The notes under the pieces were generated by a model, which had not been told where the DNA came from, made no database searches, and saw only the letters and a list, made by a program, of their open reading frames with translations. Of a stretch of 64,000 nt of DNA, positions 23,827-34,127 are shown one piece after another. Source of the DNA: Ciborinia camelliae (lineage: Eukaryota; Ascomycota; Leotiomycetes; Helotiales; Sclerotiniaceae); assembly GCA_025890175.1 (NCBI GenBank), contig JANPYM010000006.1, positions 492,015-556,014 on the forward strand, read 5' to 3'. Made by a program: the position numbers and the translations under genes. The number at the start of each line of letters is the position of its first letter. Positions within the stretch are counted from its first letter, which is position 1.

Positions 23827-24916
23827 TCAACCCCTCAGGTCACTCAGTTTATCAACATAGTATGCAGGAACTACAGGAGCATTCTCCACCTCCCATTCCT
23901 CTTTCTTGGATACTCCAGTCAATACAGCTAGGGTACCACCAAGTTTACCCTCAATTCCGAACTTGATGTCCGTGTTCAATCGATCTCCAACCATACATGT
24001 CTTCTTACGATCGAACTGAAATTTGCCCTCAATAGAATCCATCATTGCTTGATTTGGTTTGCCTAAAGCAGTTGGCTCTTTTCCTATCATGTTGATCAAT
24101 GGGATCGATATCGATCCTGCTCCGGGGAAGAAGGTATGGTTTGATGGTAAAGTACTATCCGTATTCGTGGCCAGGAATACCGCACCTCTACGAAGATAAT
24201 GGTAAGCATGGCATAGCTTGAGATAATTGATGTGAAAGTCCAAGCCAGCCAGAACTACACCAACATTATCGTCTAGGAGTGAACCATCTGCGATCCCTTT
24301 ATAATCCTCTGGTGTAATATCGCGACGATAAGCTGGATCTGTACCTCCGATAAACTCCACTCCTTCCGTCTTCAGCTCTGTTTCGATACCGCTTTCACCC
24401 AAGACGAACACCTTATTCTTGGGTGCTGGAAGCTTGAGGATTCGAGATATATAAATAGCGGAAGAGTAAGCCGAACCGAAGATTTCATCGACATTACTCG
24501 GTATACCAAGGGTAGTAAGTTTCTTCTGATATTCGGTTCTCGATTTCGTTGAGTTGTTTGTCACAAAGACAATCTTCTTGCCTGGAGTCGTCTATTATCA
24601 GCAGACATCCCATAGAAAGCGTTTTCCAATCTAACCTTTTGATCTCAACAATTCCAAAGTCTCGACGGTCCCTGGGAAGATATGATCCCCGGACCAAAGA
24701 ACACCTTTTGCCCATTAGCACATCATTTTCTGCGGATATAATTGCCGCATATACCATCGCAATCAAAAAGGAAGACCTGGAGAGCGAAGACAGTCAGCGT
24801 TGCCCTACATATTCAAGCTTTAAAGCTTTCGTAGGACTGACTCAACGCACGTCGAATTGATCGATGAATTCATTTATGGCGGATTGATCGCCAGTGAGAT
24901 ACTTTGGTGAAGCCAT
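23827..24916 (-). CDS. HAD-family p-nitrophenylphosphatase / phosphoglycolate phosphatase (PHO13 type)
   Basis: Four exons (24851-24916, 24755-24776, 24636-24704, 23827-24581; minus strand) give 303 residues. The enzyme hydrolyses small phosphomonoesters, including 2-phosphoglycolate and glycolytic side products, in the cytosol. Motif I DCDGVLW (nucleophile Asp27, Asp29) is assembled from exons 2 and 3. Motif II is VTNNS at 59-63. The C2-cap segment with the LAGLDFHINY stretch follows. LGKPN supplies the motif III Lys. MVGDRLNTDI is motif IV with its acidic pair. Exon 2 is only 22 nt. The start at 24916 gives MASPKYLTGD, typical for this family. Length is as expected. Confidence 0.93.
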
Positions 24917-27202
24917 GATAGAAGTCTGTATGAATGTGGTTCTTTGTGCAATATAATCAATACGTGGATATGAATGACAACTTCAACTCTTGACTTAGAG
25001 AATCGGACAAGCTCCCGAGAACTCCGCCACGAACACGTGAGTGTGTATTAACCCTCGATTGGCGGGACCTGATAGGTTCAAGTATGACGAAACGCCAAGT
25101 TCGCGGCAGTGGAAATTCTTTTCAGACAGCTTCGTAAGGCGAACGGGACCAGGGCGGGAACACTAGATTTACTTTTGGTAGTGATAAGGAACATCCGAAA
25201 GAGATGGAACAACGGGATGAGATGGGATAGGATAGGATAGGATGGAAAGAAGTTTCTACTGTATTGACTTTAATCACTTCTCATATATGGATGGATATCT
25301 CAATTTCTGTACGGAGTATTGATAAGGTAGAGAAAAGGAGAAAGAGGAGTTGAAGATCTCATCTCCCTCCCACCTCTCTCCTTTTTACGCGGAACAATCG
25401 GAGCTGCTTGTACACCCCCACCAAAGGAAATACCAGTTAAGGAACTCCGGTGAGATAAGATGGTATGATTTCTTTGAGGATAGGATGGAGGGGCAGACCC
25501 GCGTGAGGGAATTCTTGAATTGAACAATTAACAATCACAGATCTAGAAGAATGAAAATGAAACTGTACTGTATTGGTTCACCGAGCTATATGGTATAGGT
25601 TACTCAACATTCAAGAGCCTCCCGTCTGAGCCCTGAGAAGCTGGAGAGCAGAGAAGATGACGAGGCAAAAACCACATTGGAATCAATAGGTTGGAACCTC
25701 CCGTCCCGTCTTAAGAAATAGGTACAGGTACAGTAGGTAAATTGTTTCAGCCTCAGAAAGTCGGATTTGAAAGCTCCCGTCCCCTCATCCATGAAATGGG
25801 CTTCAAGTGATTGGACCTGACTAACAATTGGGCAACCCATCAAGGTAGTAGGTAAGGTAGTAGGTAAGGTAGTAGGTAAGGTATGTAATAAATAAGTTAA
25901 CCAAACATCTGTGAAACATCCAACGCCTAATAATAAAGTATACCTACGCCCGCCTACGTACTGTATCACTCCATTGGGCGATACTAGATAGGTATCTGTG
26001 AGCGGCACAGGCACAGGCACAGAATACAAACCAGAGAGATAAAAATTGATAAAAATTGATGAAATTGATGAAATTTTCTGGAATTGGGTAGGCTTGCAGA
26101 AGATTAAGGGATGCCACAGATCTTCAATGCAGTCAAATTTCCTTTGGGGGTTGTGAGGGACAAATGAAAAGATTGATACATAGAGTGTAGTTACTCTGTC
26201 ACTGACTAGGTAGGTACAGGTAGGTATGTATTCTCCCGTATCGATGGATGGATGTTTTGGATGCCTTTCTTTTGCCTCGATTTGCATACGGTGTAGAAGA
26301 AATACAACAATACTCCGTACGTACTAATAAGGTACTTGGCTGAAGGTATCTGGGCAGATAGATATAATAAATTGAATTTCCCTTATATGAATTTGATTTT
26401 TGGACCCCAACTCATTCACTTCAACTTCTCTTCACTTCACTTCACTTTACTTCATTTCACTTCAAATTCACGAGAAGGTTTTGAAGGGTTTGAAGGTTTG
26501 ATTTGATTTCATTTGATTTGATATTAATTGTTTGTTTTCACCATCATTTCCAGGTGTTCCATTCAATTGCTGATTAATTGCTTACTAAGTTTCCTCTTAT
26601 CTACGATTCATCGAATTGAAAACAGCGTCATCCTGCGGGGGTCTCTCACATATTGATCTCTCACATCAACCTCTCGCACATGAAAGTACCGTATCTACTA
26701 CCTAGTAATAATTTCCGATAAACCCATCATCACACCCTTCATCACCTCACTTCTTTTCAAACTTCTCAAAATATCTACAAATCTCTCGATACTCAACAAC
26801 ACAATAGGATTGAATCAAAATATCAAATCAAATCATCTCGCATTCATTATTCATCCACAAACATCAAGCAAAAGGTAAAGGAAAATCCCGTTCCCAGTAC
26901 ATTTTTCAAACAAACCCTTTGTTTCCAGATAGCATGACATCCTTAGCATCATCAATCATCAATCATCATTATCATTTACTACCTATCGTCATATCATCTA
27001 ACCCGCCGCTTTCAGGATAGAAGGAAAAATTTCCACTTATCGATACGATAACCTACCTCAAACCCCCCACCATCAAAAACCCTCTCTACTCCGCTCGCAT
27101 CACCCACAATTCTCAACCTTCCAAATCCATAACTCAATATTTTTCAAAAAAGGGCAACTCAACTCCCTCACTCCCACCCACACAATCGCCAACGTCGCAA
27201 AC
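24917..27202. other. Intergenic region between divergent PHO13-like and 6PGL genes
   Basis: Mostly AT-rich and low in complexity. A 14-bp direct repeat (AAGGTAGTAGGTAA type) occurs three times at 25843-25880. The 227-codon frame at 25604-26287 (-) is partly built from this repeat and resembles no family. The last 265 bases before 27203 lack ATG and are C/A-rich, as expected for the leader of the 6PGL gene. Confidence 0.5.
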
Positions 27203-27988
27203 ATGGTTGGCTCACAACCCAACCTCTTCGCCTTCCCATCCGTCGATGCCCTCGCCACAACTCTCCGTCAATACATTGTGCAAGCGCAAACAGCCGGTCT
27301 TAACCGTCACGATGCATTCAAGATCGCCGTCTCCGGAGGTTCTCTACCCAAAACCCTCGCTGCGGCCCTCCTCGCCCCATCCAGCGGTCCCGAAGACGTC
27401 ATCAAATTCTCCAAATGGGAAATCTTTTTCGCAGATGAAAGAGCCGTTCCTCTCGATCACGCAGATTCCAATTACGCTTTATTAAAGAGTGAACTGCTCG
27501 ACAAAATTCCCGCCGCCATGGGGAAACCTACCGTCCACCCAATTGATACGGCGCATTTGGATGATGTGCAGGAGATGGCGGATCAATATGAACAACTTCT
27601 CGTACGTAGTTTTGCGTCGAGAGATTCGGTCAAATTACCAATTTTTGATTTGTTGCTCTTGGGTTGTGGGCCGGATGGTCATACGTGTAGTTTGTTCCCG
27701 GGACATGCATTATTGAGGGAGACGGATGCCTGGGTTGCGCCGATTGAAGATAGTCCCAAGCCACCGCCAAAGAGAATCACCCTTACATTACCGGTTGTGA
27801 CTCATGGGGTGAGGATAGCCTTTGTGGCAACCGGAGGTGGAAAGAAGGAAATCATGAAGGAAATCTTTGAAGGAGGGAACGGGTTGCCTTGTGCATTAGT
27901 TAACGAGGGGGCTCGGGAGAGGTGTAGTTGGTTCGTTGATAATGCGGCGGTCGAGGGTGTTAGTTTCCCCAAGAAAGGAGCCCTTTAA
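27203..27988 (+). CDS. 6-phosphogluconolactonase
   Basis: An intronless 261-residue frame. The enzyme hydrolyses 6-phosphogluconolactone to 6-phosphogluconate, second step of the oxidative pentose phosphate pathway, in the cytosol. Family motifs are clear: AVSGGSLPKTLA (42-53), WEIFFADERAVPLDHADSNY (72-91), and LLGCGPDGHTCSLFPG at about 152-167 with the catalytic His. The C-terminal PVVTHGVRIAFVATGGGKKE block and the PCALV strand are also present. The start ATG at 27203 gives the normal family length and follows an ATG-free stretch. It corresponds to yeast SOL3/SOL4-type proteins. Confidence 0.96.
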   Translation: MVGSQPNLFAFPSVDALATTLRQYIVQAQTAGLNRHDAFKIAVSGGSLPKTLAAALLAPSSGPEDVIKFSKWEIFFADERAVPLDHADSNYALLKSELLDKIPAAMGKPTVHPIDTAHLDDVQEMADQYEQLLVRSFASRDSVKLPIFDLLLLGCGPDGHTCSLFPGHALLRETDAWVAPIEDSPKPPPKRITLTLPVVTHGVRIAFVATGGGKKEIMKEIFEGGNGLPCALVNEGARERCSWFVDNAAVEGVSFPKKGAL

Positions 27989-28292
27989 ATTGCTGGAATA
28001 TAACCAAATGGTGGAGGCCATTTATAGCTGGGATTGGCTAGATAGAAGCAAGATCTTTGATGGAAATATGAAAATGAAAATGATATGATATGAAAATGAA
28101 TCTGCAGAGAAAGATGGGATGAGCGATGAGCGATGAATGGATGAATGACTTGTTGGGATTTTGGGAGTTCACAGCGATGCGATGATGGATGGATGGATGT
28201 TACGTACAGATGGATGGGATGAATGGATGCAAGTGGTGTTCTCTATATATATATAAAAGAAGCATGGATGGATTTACTTGTTTACTTGGGGC

Positions 28293-28643
28293 ATGCCTTA
28301 CCTTACCTTACCTTACCTATCTCCTTCATACCTTACCTTACCTATATCCTACCTATCTCTTTTATACCTTACCTATCTCCTTCATACCTATCTCTACCTA
28401 ACCTATCTCTCACTACCTACCTCCTCTTCTCACTATCTACCTACTTACCTACCTCCCTCCTCTTCTCACAAACTCCCTACCTACCTACCTACCTACCTAC
28501 CTACCTACCTACCTACCTACCTACCTACCTACCTACCTCCCTCCCTCCTCTTCTCACAAACTCCCTACCGACCTACCTACCTACCTACCTACCTACCTAC
28601 CTACCTACCTACCTACCTACCTACCTACCTACCTACCTACCTA
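28293..28643. repeat. CCTA-rich microsatellite block
   Basis: CCTTA words grade into two long uninterrupted (CCTA)n arrays, at about 28476-28538 and 28569-28643. They are separated by a duplicated CCCTCCTCTTCTCACAAAC segment. The overlapping Tyr-Leu-Pro open frames are repeat artefacts. Confidence 0.95.
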
Positions 28644-28856
28644 CCACTTTCCTTACTCCCGGATATAATAATAAATAAAAGAAGGTGGGGGAAATATCTT
28701 CTCCTCCTCCTTCTCCTCATCTTTATATCTACATTATTTCTCTTCTCTTTTCTGAGAGTCTCGTCTCGTCTCTTTTCTGGGAGTCTCTTTTCTGAGAGTC
28801 TCGTCTCTGAGAGTCTCTTCTGCTATTGCTAGCGATAATTATTTATCTAGATAGTT

Positions 28857-28980
28857 AGATAGTTAGGTAGGTAGGTAGGGAGGTAGGTAGGTAGGTTAGT
28901 AGGTTAGTAGGTTAGTAGGTTAGTAGGTTAGTAGGTTAGTAGGTTAGTAGGTTAGTAGGTTAGTAGGTTAGTAGGTCAGT
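28857..28980. repeat. TAGG run followed by 9-bp repeat TAGGTTAGT
   Basis: A GTAG array (28866-28893) passes into about ten copies of TAGGTTAGT. It is the strand-complement type of the CCTA block 220 bp to the left. Confidence 0.95.
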
Positions 28981-29162
28981 ATTCAAAGAGTACATATATA
29001 CCTAGGTAGCTAGGAATGGAAATATAGATCATTATGTAATATACGATTTAGACTTTATTTGAATTCAACTTTTTATGTAGGAGGCTATAGATGGTTGGAG
29101 TTGGAGAAGAATTATATATGGTTTTTTTTATTGGGGTTTCCTTTTTTTTGTAGGGTTGTAGG

Positions 29163-29452
29163 GTTGGAGAGTTGGAGAGTTGGAGAGTTGGAGAGTTGGA
29201 GAGTTGGAGAGTTGGAGAGTTGGAGAGTTGGAGAGTTGGAGAGTTGGAGAGTTGGAGAGTTGGAGAGTTGGAGAGTTGGAGAGTTGGAGAGTTGGAGAGT
29301 TGGAGAGTTGGAGAGTTGAAAAGTTGAAAAGTTGAAAAATTGAAAAGTTGAAAAATTGAAAAATTGAAAAATTGAAAAGTTAAAAAGTTGAAGAATTAAA
29401 AAGTTGAAGAGTTGAAGAATTGAAAAGTTGGAAAGTTGGAGAATTGAAATAT
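29163..29452. repeat. 8-bp minisatellite GTTGGAGA (about 19 copies) grading into GTTGAAAA-type copies
   Basis: The first part (29163-29316) is perfect GTTGGAGA. The second (29317-29452) keeps the period but reads GTTGAAAA or ATTGAAAA, that is, G replaced by A at specific positions. Confidence 0.95.
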
Positions 29453-29772
29453 TGATGATTTGAAACTCTGGGGGTTTTGGAGATTTAAGCGGGTTTTGAT
29501 TGGATATAGGTAAATATATGTCTGTCTGCGTTTCTATTTAAAATCTCTTAGGTATCTATTTAGGTATCTATCTAGGTATCTATGCTCTCTATCTACGTAT
29601 TTTTCTTTTGGAAAAAAAGTATGTTTTTTTGGGCGGGGGAAGAGGGGAGGGAGAAAGGGGAGGGGAGAGGAGGGAAGGGGAAGGATGGGAAGAATGGGAA
29701 GAATGGGAAAGATGGGATGGTGTAGATATGGGGTGGGATAGGGATGGTGAGTGAGTGATAGTGAGTTATAAA

Positions 29773-29868
29773 GAGTAGAGAGGGTAGAGAGGGTAGAGAG
29801 GGTAGAGAGGGTAGAGAGGGTAGAGAGGGTAGAGAGGGTAGAGAGGGTAGAGAGGGTAGAGAGGGTCG
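29773..29868. repeat. 10-bp minisatellite AGAGAGGGTA, about 9-10 copies
   Basis: Perfect tandem of a purine-rich decamer. The minus-strand Leu-Pro-Ser frame across it is an artefact. Confidence 0.95.
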
Positions 29869-30653
29869 GTAGGTAGGTAGGTAATTAGATAAGTGATCTA
29901 TCATTTAACATTAAGATTCATTCTTCTTTGGAGTATAGGTATCTAGATAGGGAGGGAGGTAAAGCTTCCACTTTAAATTATATGTAGGTACCTCGGTACC
30001 TATTCATGGATATATAATACCATGTATGAGATACTGCGGATACCAGGAGGGTTTTGAATGGATTTGCTTTTATTTGTTTTTGTTGGAGCAGGGTAGGGGT
30101 GAAGCTGGATGGCTGAGTGGTTCGGTTGCGCTAAATGGGTTTTGGGGGTTTGCTTGGGTTGGTTGACTAGGTAGGTTGTTCGGGGAATTTATTGTGGTTT
30201 GGTTGGTTGGCTGGTTAGGGGTTGGGGGCTGAATGGAAAGATGGGGGGGAGATGGGAGAGGAGTGTTGGGGAAAAATGGGAGAGGATATAAAAAAAAAAA
30301 TAAAAAAAAAAAGAGGGAAGATAGGAGAGGAGACGGGAGAAAAAATGGGAGGGGGTATGGGAGATGGATGTCTTTGGGAGAGGAAACAGGAGTAAATGAG
30401 AATTAGAAGAAACTATGAAGAAGAAGGGGAAAGGGGGAGTTAATGTGGAATCAATAAGGAGATATATATAAGCGAAAACGGGCTTGCTGGGGCGCGACAG
30501 AGTCAGAGCACTCATGATCTTCAAGGGATTCATGATTAGATATGTTTATTTATCTATCTATGCTCCCTACGTATTTCTTTCTGCTCGTTTCTATGTAGTG
30601 GATGATATAGAATAGAACAGGAAAGTTGAAAGTTGAAGTTGAAGTTGAGCCAT

Positions 30654-30685
30654 AGTGATAGTGATAGTGATAGTGATAGTGATAG
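30654..30685. repeat. Hexanucleotide repeat GTGATA, five copies
   Basis: Perfect short tandem, followed by GGTAGGTGGGTAGGTGGG words up to 30733. Confidence 0.9.
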
Positions 30686-31150
30686 AGAGGGTAGTGAGTA
30701 GGTAGGTGGGTAGGTGGGTGGGTAGGTGGGTAGATATCTAATCATGAAAATAACATAACCATGCTCCTCCATGCGTAAACGAATGTTATTGTTCTAAGAA
30801 GGTAGAACTTGCATCCATGCAAACTCTTCGATTGAGAGGGGGGGCGGCTGTAGAGTGGGTGTGGGTGTGGGCGTGGGCGTAGTTGATCTGATGGGAGTGG
30901 AAATCGAAGGAGGTGGAGCCGAAGAGGTGAGATGGATAGCTGGATAGCTGGATAGCTGGCTGTAGAAGTAGGGAGATAAGGAAATTAATTTGATTTGTTG
31001 CAAAATGTTAAGAGTGGAGATGGGGATAGACCGCCGCCGTCTTTAAACTAGGCAATGAAATGGTGGATTTGATAGAGACAGCTATTTTCGAAAGGGCTGG
31101 TGGGCGATGCGAGAGAGATGTATGAGGTTTGTGTGGTAGACAAATAGAGG

Positions 31151-31495
31151 TTAAGGTTGCGAGGGTTGTGAGGGTTGAGTTTGTGGTTCGGGAGAAGAAC
31201 TCGGAGTTATGCCACCAGGAGGGCCATAATGTTTGAGAGGTTGAAGGATCGCAGATTTGGATCTGTCATACGGCTGTCTGCAATGCTCACAGTTCCCTCC
31301 ATCGTTAAGAGTGGTTGTATTATGGCCAAGGCAGAAGACAGGGAGCTAGAGTAGATATGTTAGATATGATATATTAATTTAGCAAGCCCAACCTGCTCAG
31401 TAGAAACGGACCTGAATGGTTTCTTGATCCGAAATAACCTTATCGGTATATTTCACGATCTGATAGCAGCGCCATTTTTTCGGTGGGTGGTTCAT
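31151..31495 (-). CDS. Small Cys-rich hypothetical protein (2 exons, 92 residues)
   Basis: Not recognised as a named family. Exon 1 (31412-31495) and exon 2 (31151-31345) join in frame across a 66-nt intron ending in CTCTAG; the donor GTCCGT is non-optimal. Exon 1 gives MNHPPKKWRCYQIVKYTDKV, and exon 2 begins LPVFCLGHNTT. Cys10, Cys33, His36, Cys47 and Cys50 (with a CEHC pair) suggest a small zinc-binding fold. The C-terminus is Pro/Ser/Gln-rich (residues 70-92) and probably disordered. There is no signal peptide or membrane segment. Codon composition and the two-exon continuity look genuine, yet each exon is too short to stand out in an ORF scan. The closest genes are over 2.6 kb away. I assign no function. 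Confidence 0.6.
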
Positions 31496-31741
31496 GGTTG
31501 ACGACAGTAGTGGGTGTTTCAAATGTTAAGTGATGTATTGTAGTAGGTACTGATACGGTGTGTGAAGCTCTAGATGTAACGATTTTGATGTTGGATAATG
31601 AAAGAAAGGAAGGGTTTCAAGGGCGAAGAGGTGGTTCAAGTTTGGGAATCAAGAAATAATGATTTGAGGAATTATCAGTCATTCCATGGTCTCAATGACT
31701 GGTTTTCGGTCAAATAATGCTAAGCCAATAGATTAAAAACA

Positions 31742-32200
31742 TTTTAGAGCCTGAATAATGGGTATGGATTCAATAAACGGCAATGAAAAGTAGTAACTAT
31801 CATTTTGTGCCCTCGATCATGAGTATGAACTTCAGAAATGGCCAAATGTTGTTGTAAGTATGGGTTTGGCATTCATTACCATTATTGTGATTGACAAAAT
31901 CAAATCATGGTTATTTGCGCAGTTATTTTAGAGTCCGAATGTCGAATATAAAGTCGGAAAGTGGCTGGATGTGGTTGTAAACGTGCATTTGGATAATTAT
32001 CCGCAAGAGTATGAACCATGAACTTTGTCCGTATGTTTATTCCTTTTGGGCTCTCGATCACGAGTATTGAGTTATAATATGGTCGATATGGCTGCAAATT
32101 TATGTTCGGAACTCATAACTACCAGTATGTGTACGGAGAATGAATTATGATCATTTGCGCAGTTATTTTGAGCCATCGGGGACGAGGTAACTGCGTTCGT
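31742..32200. repeat. Diverged tandem repeat, period about 120 bp
   Basis: The word TTTT(G/A)(T/A/G)G(C/T)CC or TC with following TCGAT-type bases recurs at 31803, 31926, 32044 and 32166 (spacings 123, 118, 122). A half-unit copy lies at 31742. ATTTGCGCAGTTATTTT precedes two of them (31913-31929 and 32153-32169). GAGTATGAAC and TGG..GTTGTAA words also recur in order. Copies are heavily diverged and AT-rich. Confidence 0.6.
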
Positions 32201-32525
32201 GAAGCTATTCTGGTATGACCTGGAGGTAACCTTGAGTATGTCTTGGGATCCATAAGCATTTTCATGAGCCCGGAGAATTGGTTCTGGCTCCTTGATTATA
32301 AGGCTGGAGATATCAAAATGACAAGGCTGGAGGTGGACAAAAATGAGTGAATGAATGAACGGAATCGATGAATGACAATGACTTGATGGACATTATACTC
32401 TGAGGAACATCGATAAATATCCTCTCGGGACTTATGAGCTCAAGGATGAAGCATTTGATTTCTCCACCTGGACTTGGAAGATCATGCGAAAATTTCAAAT
32501 CCAACTTAACAGTTGTAAGGGGTTT

Positions 32526-32570
32526 AAGAAATATTAAATACAATGTTGAAACTAGCGTTTAATATTTCTT
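32526..32570. repeat. Perfect 13-bp inverted repeat (stem-loop)
   Basis: AAGAAATATTAAA (32526-32538) is followed after 19 nt by its exact complement TTTAATATTTCTT (32558-32570). Confidence 0.85.
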
Positions 32571-34127
32571 CACAATTGCTTGAATGGAATTTGAACGGTG
32601 CGCTCCGATTTTTCAATTAAGATGTGAATACTGCCAGTGTGCTCAGTTTCTGCGTTACTTATCCGAAATGATTGAATGGTGCATTTCAAACATGTCCTTG
32701 ATAAAAAGGCTGTGGATGGCAAATGAATTATTGGAGAAGGATTGATGAACATTCCCTTGAAGTTGTGATGATGGATATAAAAATGATAAAGCTGGAGATG
32801 AAGAATGAATGGGAAGAAATCAACGAATACTGGTTTTGGCTGTGCCCAACCTAAGTTCCTGCTAAATAGTGTTGAAAAGGATTCGCGCGATATACTTTAC
32901 ATTTCCAAATAAAATTCTAAGAACGTACTTGGTATTTTCAATACCCATGCAACCTACCTATAGGCACTGAATGCTTGACCATGTCATCTGACATTTACAA
33001 GGCTCGAATCCAATTTTCAGGTTAGATTTGGACGATATAGATATCATTTGTATCTTATTGGCCACTTAACCAATTTATTCAATCCATGTTTTAAATCTCT
33101 AGTCCTCATTCTTTTGTTTTAGCTCTGTGATTGCAGATTTGTCATTCGTCCTTCTTACTCCCCCCTCGTATTTGTTCGAATATCTCATCCAATTATCCAT
33201 CATTTTCTCTCACTTCTTCAATTTATATTGTCTAGTCCCTCTCATCCTAAACTTTCATTTTCAACGCCATCATCTCATCAGCTTATCTCTCAGGGACCTT
33301 AGGAGCTTTCCCAACTGCTGGAGTGGGACTTGAGCATATATTTGGTACATTGTCAAGGATATTTTTGAGGTTTAATAAGCTAGACTTTATGGATGCATTC
33401 AACATTCCAAAAACTCTCTTGGTATGTGTATTCATGAATGTAGAAGTGTAATGTTGACTTTTGGAACATCATCTTGGGTGTTATTGCCATAGACAACGCT
33501 TGCAAGGTTTCGGGCTACATCGGTATGTCCTTTGTATGTTTTATGTAGTGTAGAGGCATTTTTGTAGAAGAGTTGGATTAATTTTGTTGTTGTGTGGTTG
33601 AGAGATGAGGCAAAATGTGAAGCGAGTGAGATTTAGGGGGAGTGAATGTTAGATGAGACTTCAACTGAAAAATGCATCTGAGGTCTCAAAACACTTGCTT
33701 CAGATATTTTGGCCGTCAGGTTCAAGCTAAATTGTCAAAATTTTGGAAACTCTTCCAGAATCTTCATGTTGAACAATAGATGATAGGTATTCCCAAATTT
33801 TAAGCAAAATATCTTAGTAGTACTGAAACATTTTATCTAAAATGCTAACATTTCCGCCCAATATCACTTCAATATCCAATTTCGGATATGACGCCGAAAA
33901 ATGCTTAGGTTCAACATCTAAATTGGGAAGTCATTAATTGAATATCTGTTTCTAATATTCAAATCGGAACTGGACGTTGAAAAGAAGTTCGGCTAAATCG
34001 GAGCTTCTTCGGGATTTGTCCCGACGCGGGGTACTTCCAACCTCCAATCTCTCCCTCTTTCGAATCTCGAAAACAAACGAACATCACATTCAAGATTACC
34101 ACTCTGAATATTAAAATACGATAGATC

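Larger units (their letters stand above)
27989..31150. other. Gene-free, minisatellite-rich region
   Basis: Apart from the arrays listed separately, I see only low-complexity and G-rich sequence. No open frame has coding character. From about 28850 to 30980 the plus strand is persistently rich in G over C, whereas 28290-28800 is rich in C. Confidence 0.6.
31496..34127. other. Gene-poor AT-rich region
   Basis: Besides the 120-bp repeat, a pair of related segments (32309-32370 and 32773-32830) shares ATAAAAATGATAAAGCTGGAG-like sequence. The minus-strand frames at 32313-32543 and 32570-32752 look partly coding but have no connecting splice sites. On the plus strand 33248-33440 is open in one frame and reads like protein around LGAFPTAGVGLEHIFGT, ending near a GTATGT donor. 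It may be an exon or a relic. Confidence 0.4.

Noticed and set aside
25604..26287. 227-codon minus-strand frame
   Set aside because: It does begin with ATG, but part of it is a 14-bp repeat (Leu-Pro-Thr-Thr), it has low complexity and shows no family motif. Kept as non-coding unless transcripts show otherwise.
28189..28832. Three overlapping Tyr-Leu-Pro-rich frames
   Set aside because: They are translations of CCTA microsatellites in three phases.
29059..29904. Glu-Leu-Glu-Ser-Trp and Leu-Pro-Ser repeat frames
   Set aside because: They are translations of the 8-bp and 10-bp arrays and lack coding flanks.
30085..30180. tRNA-like word GATGGCTGAGTGGTTCGG
   Set aside because: It resembles the D-arm of a Ser/Leu tRNA, but no acceptor pairing, anticodon arm or T-arm follows.
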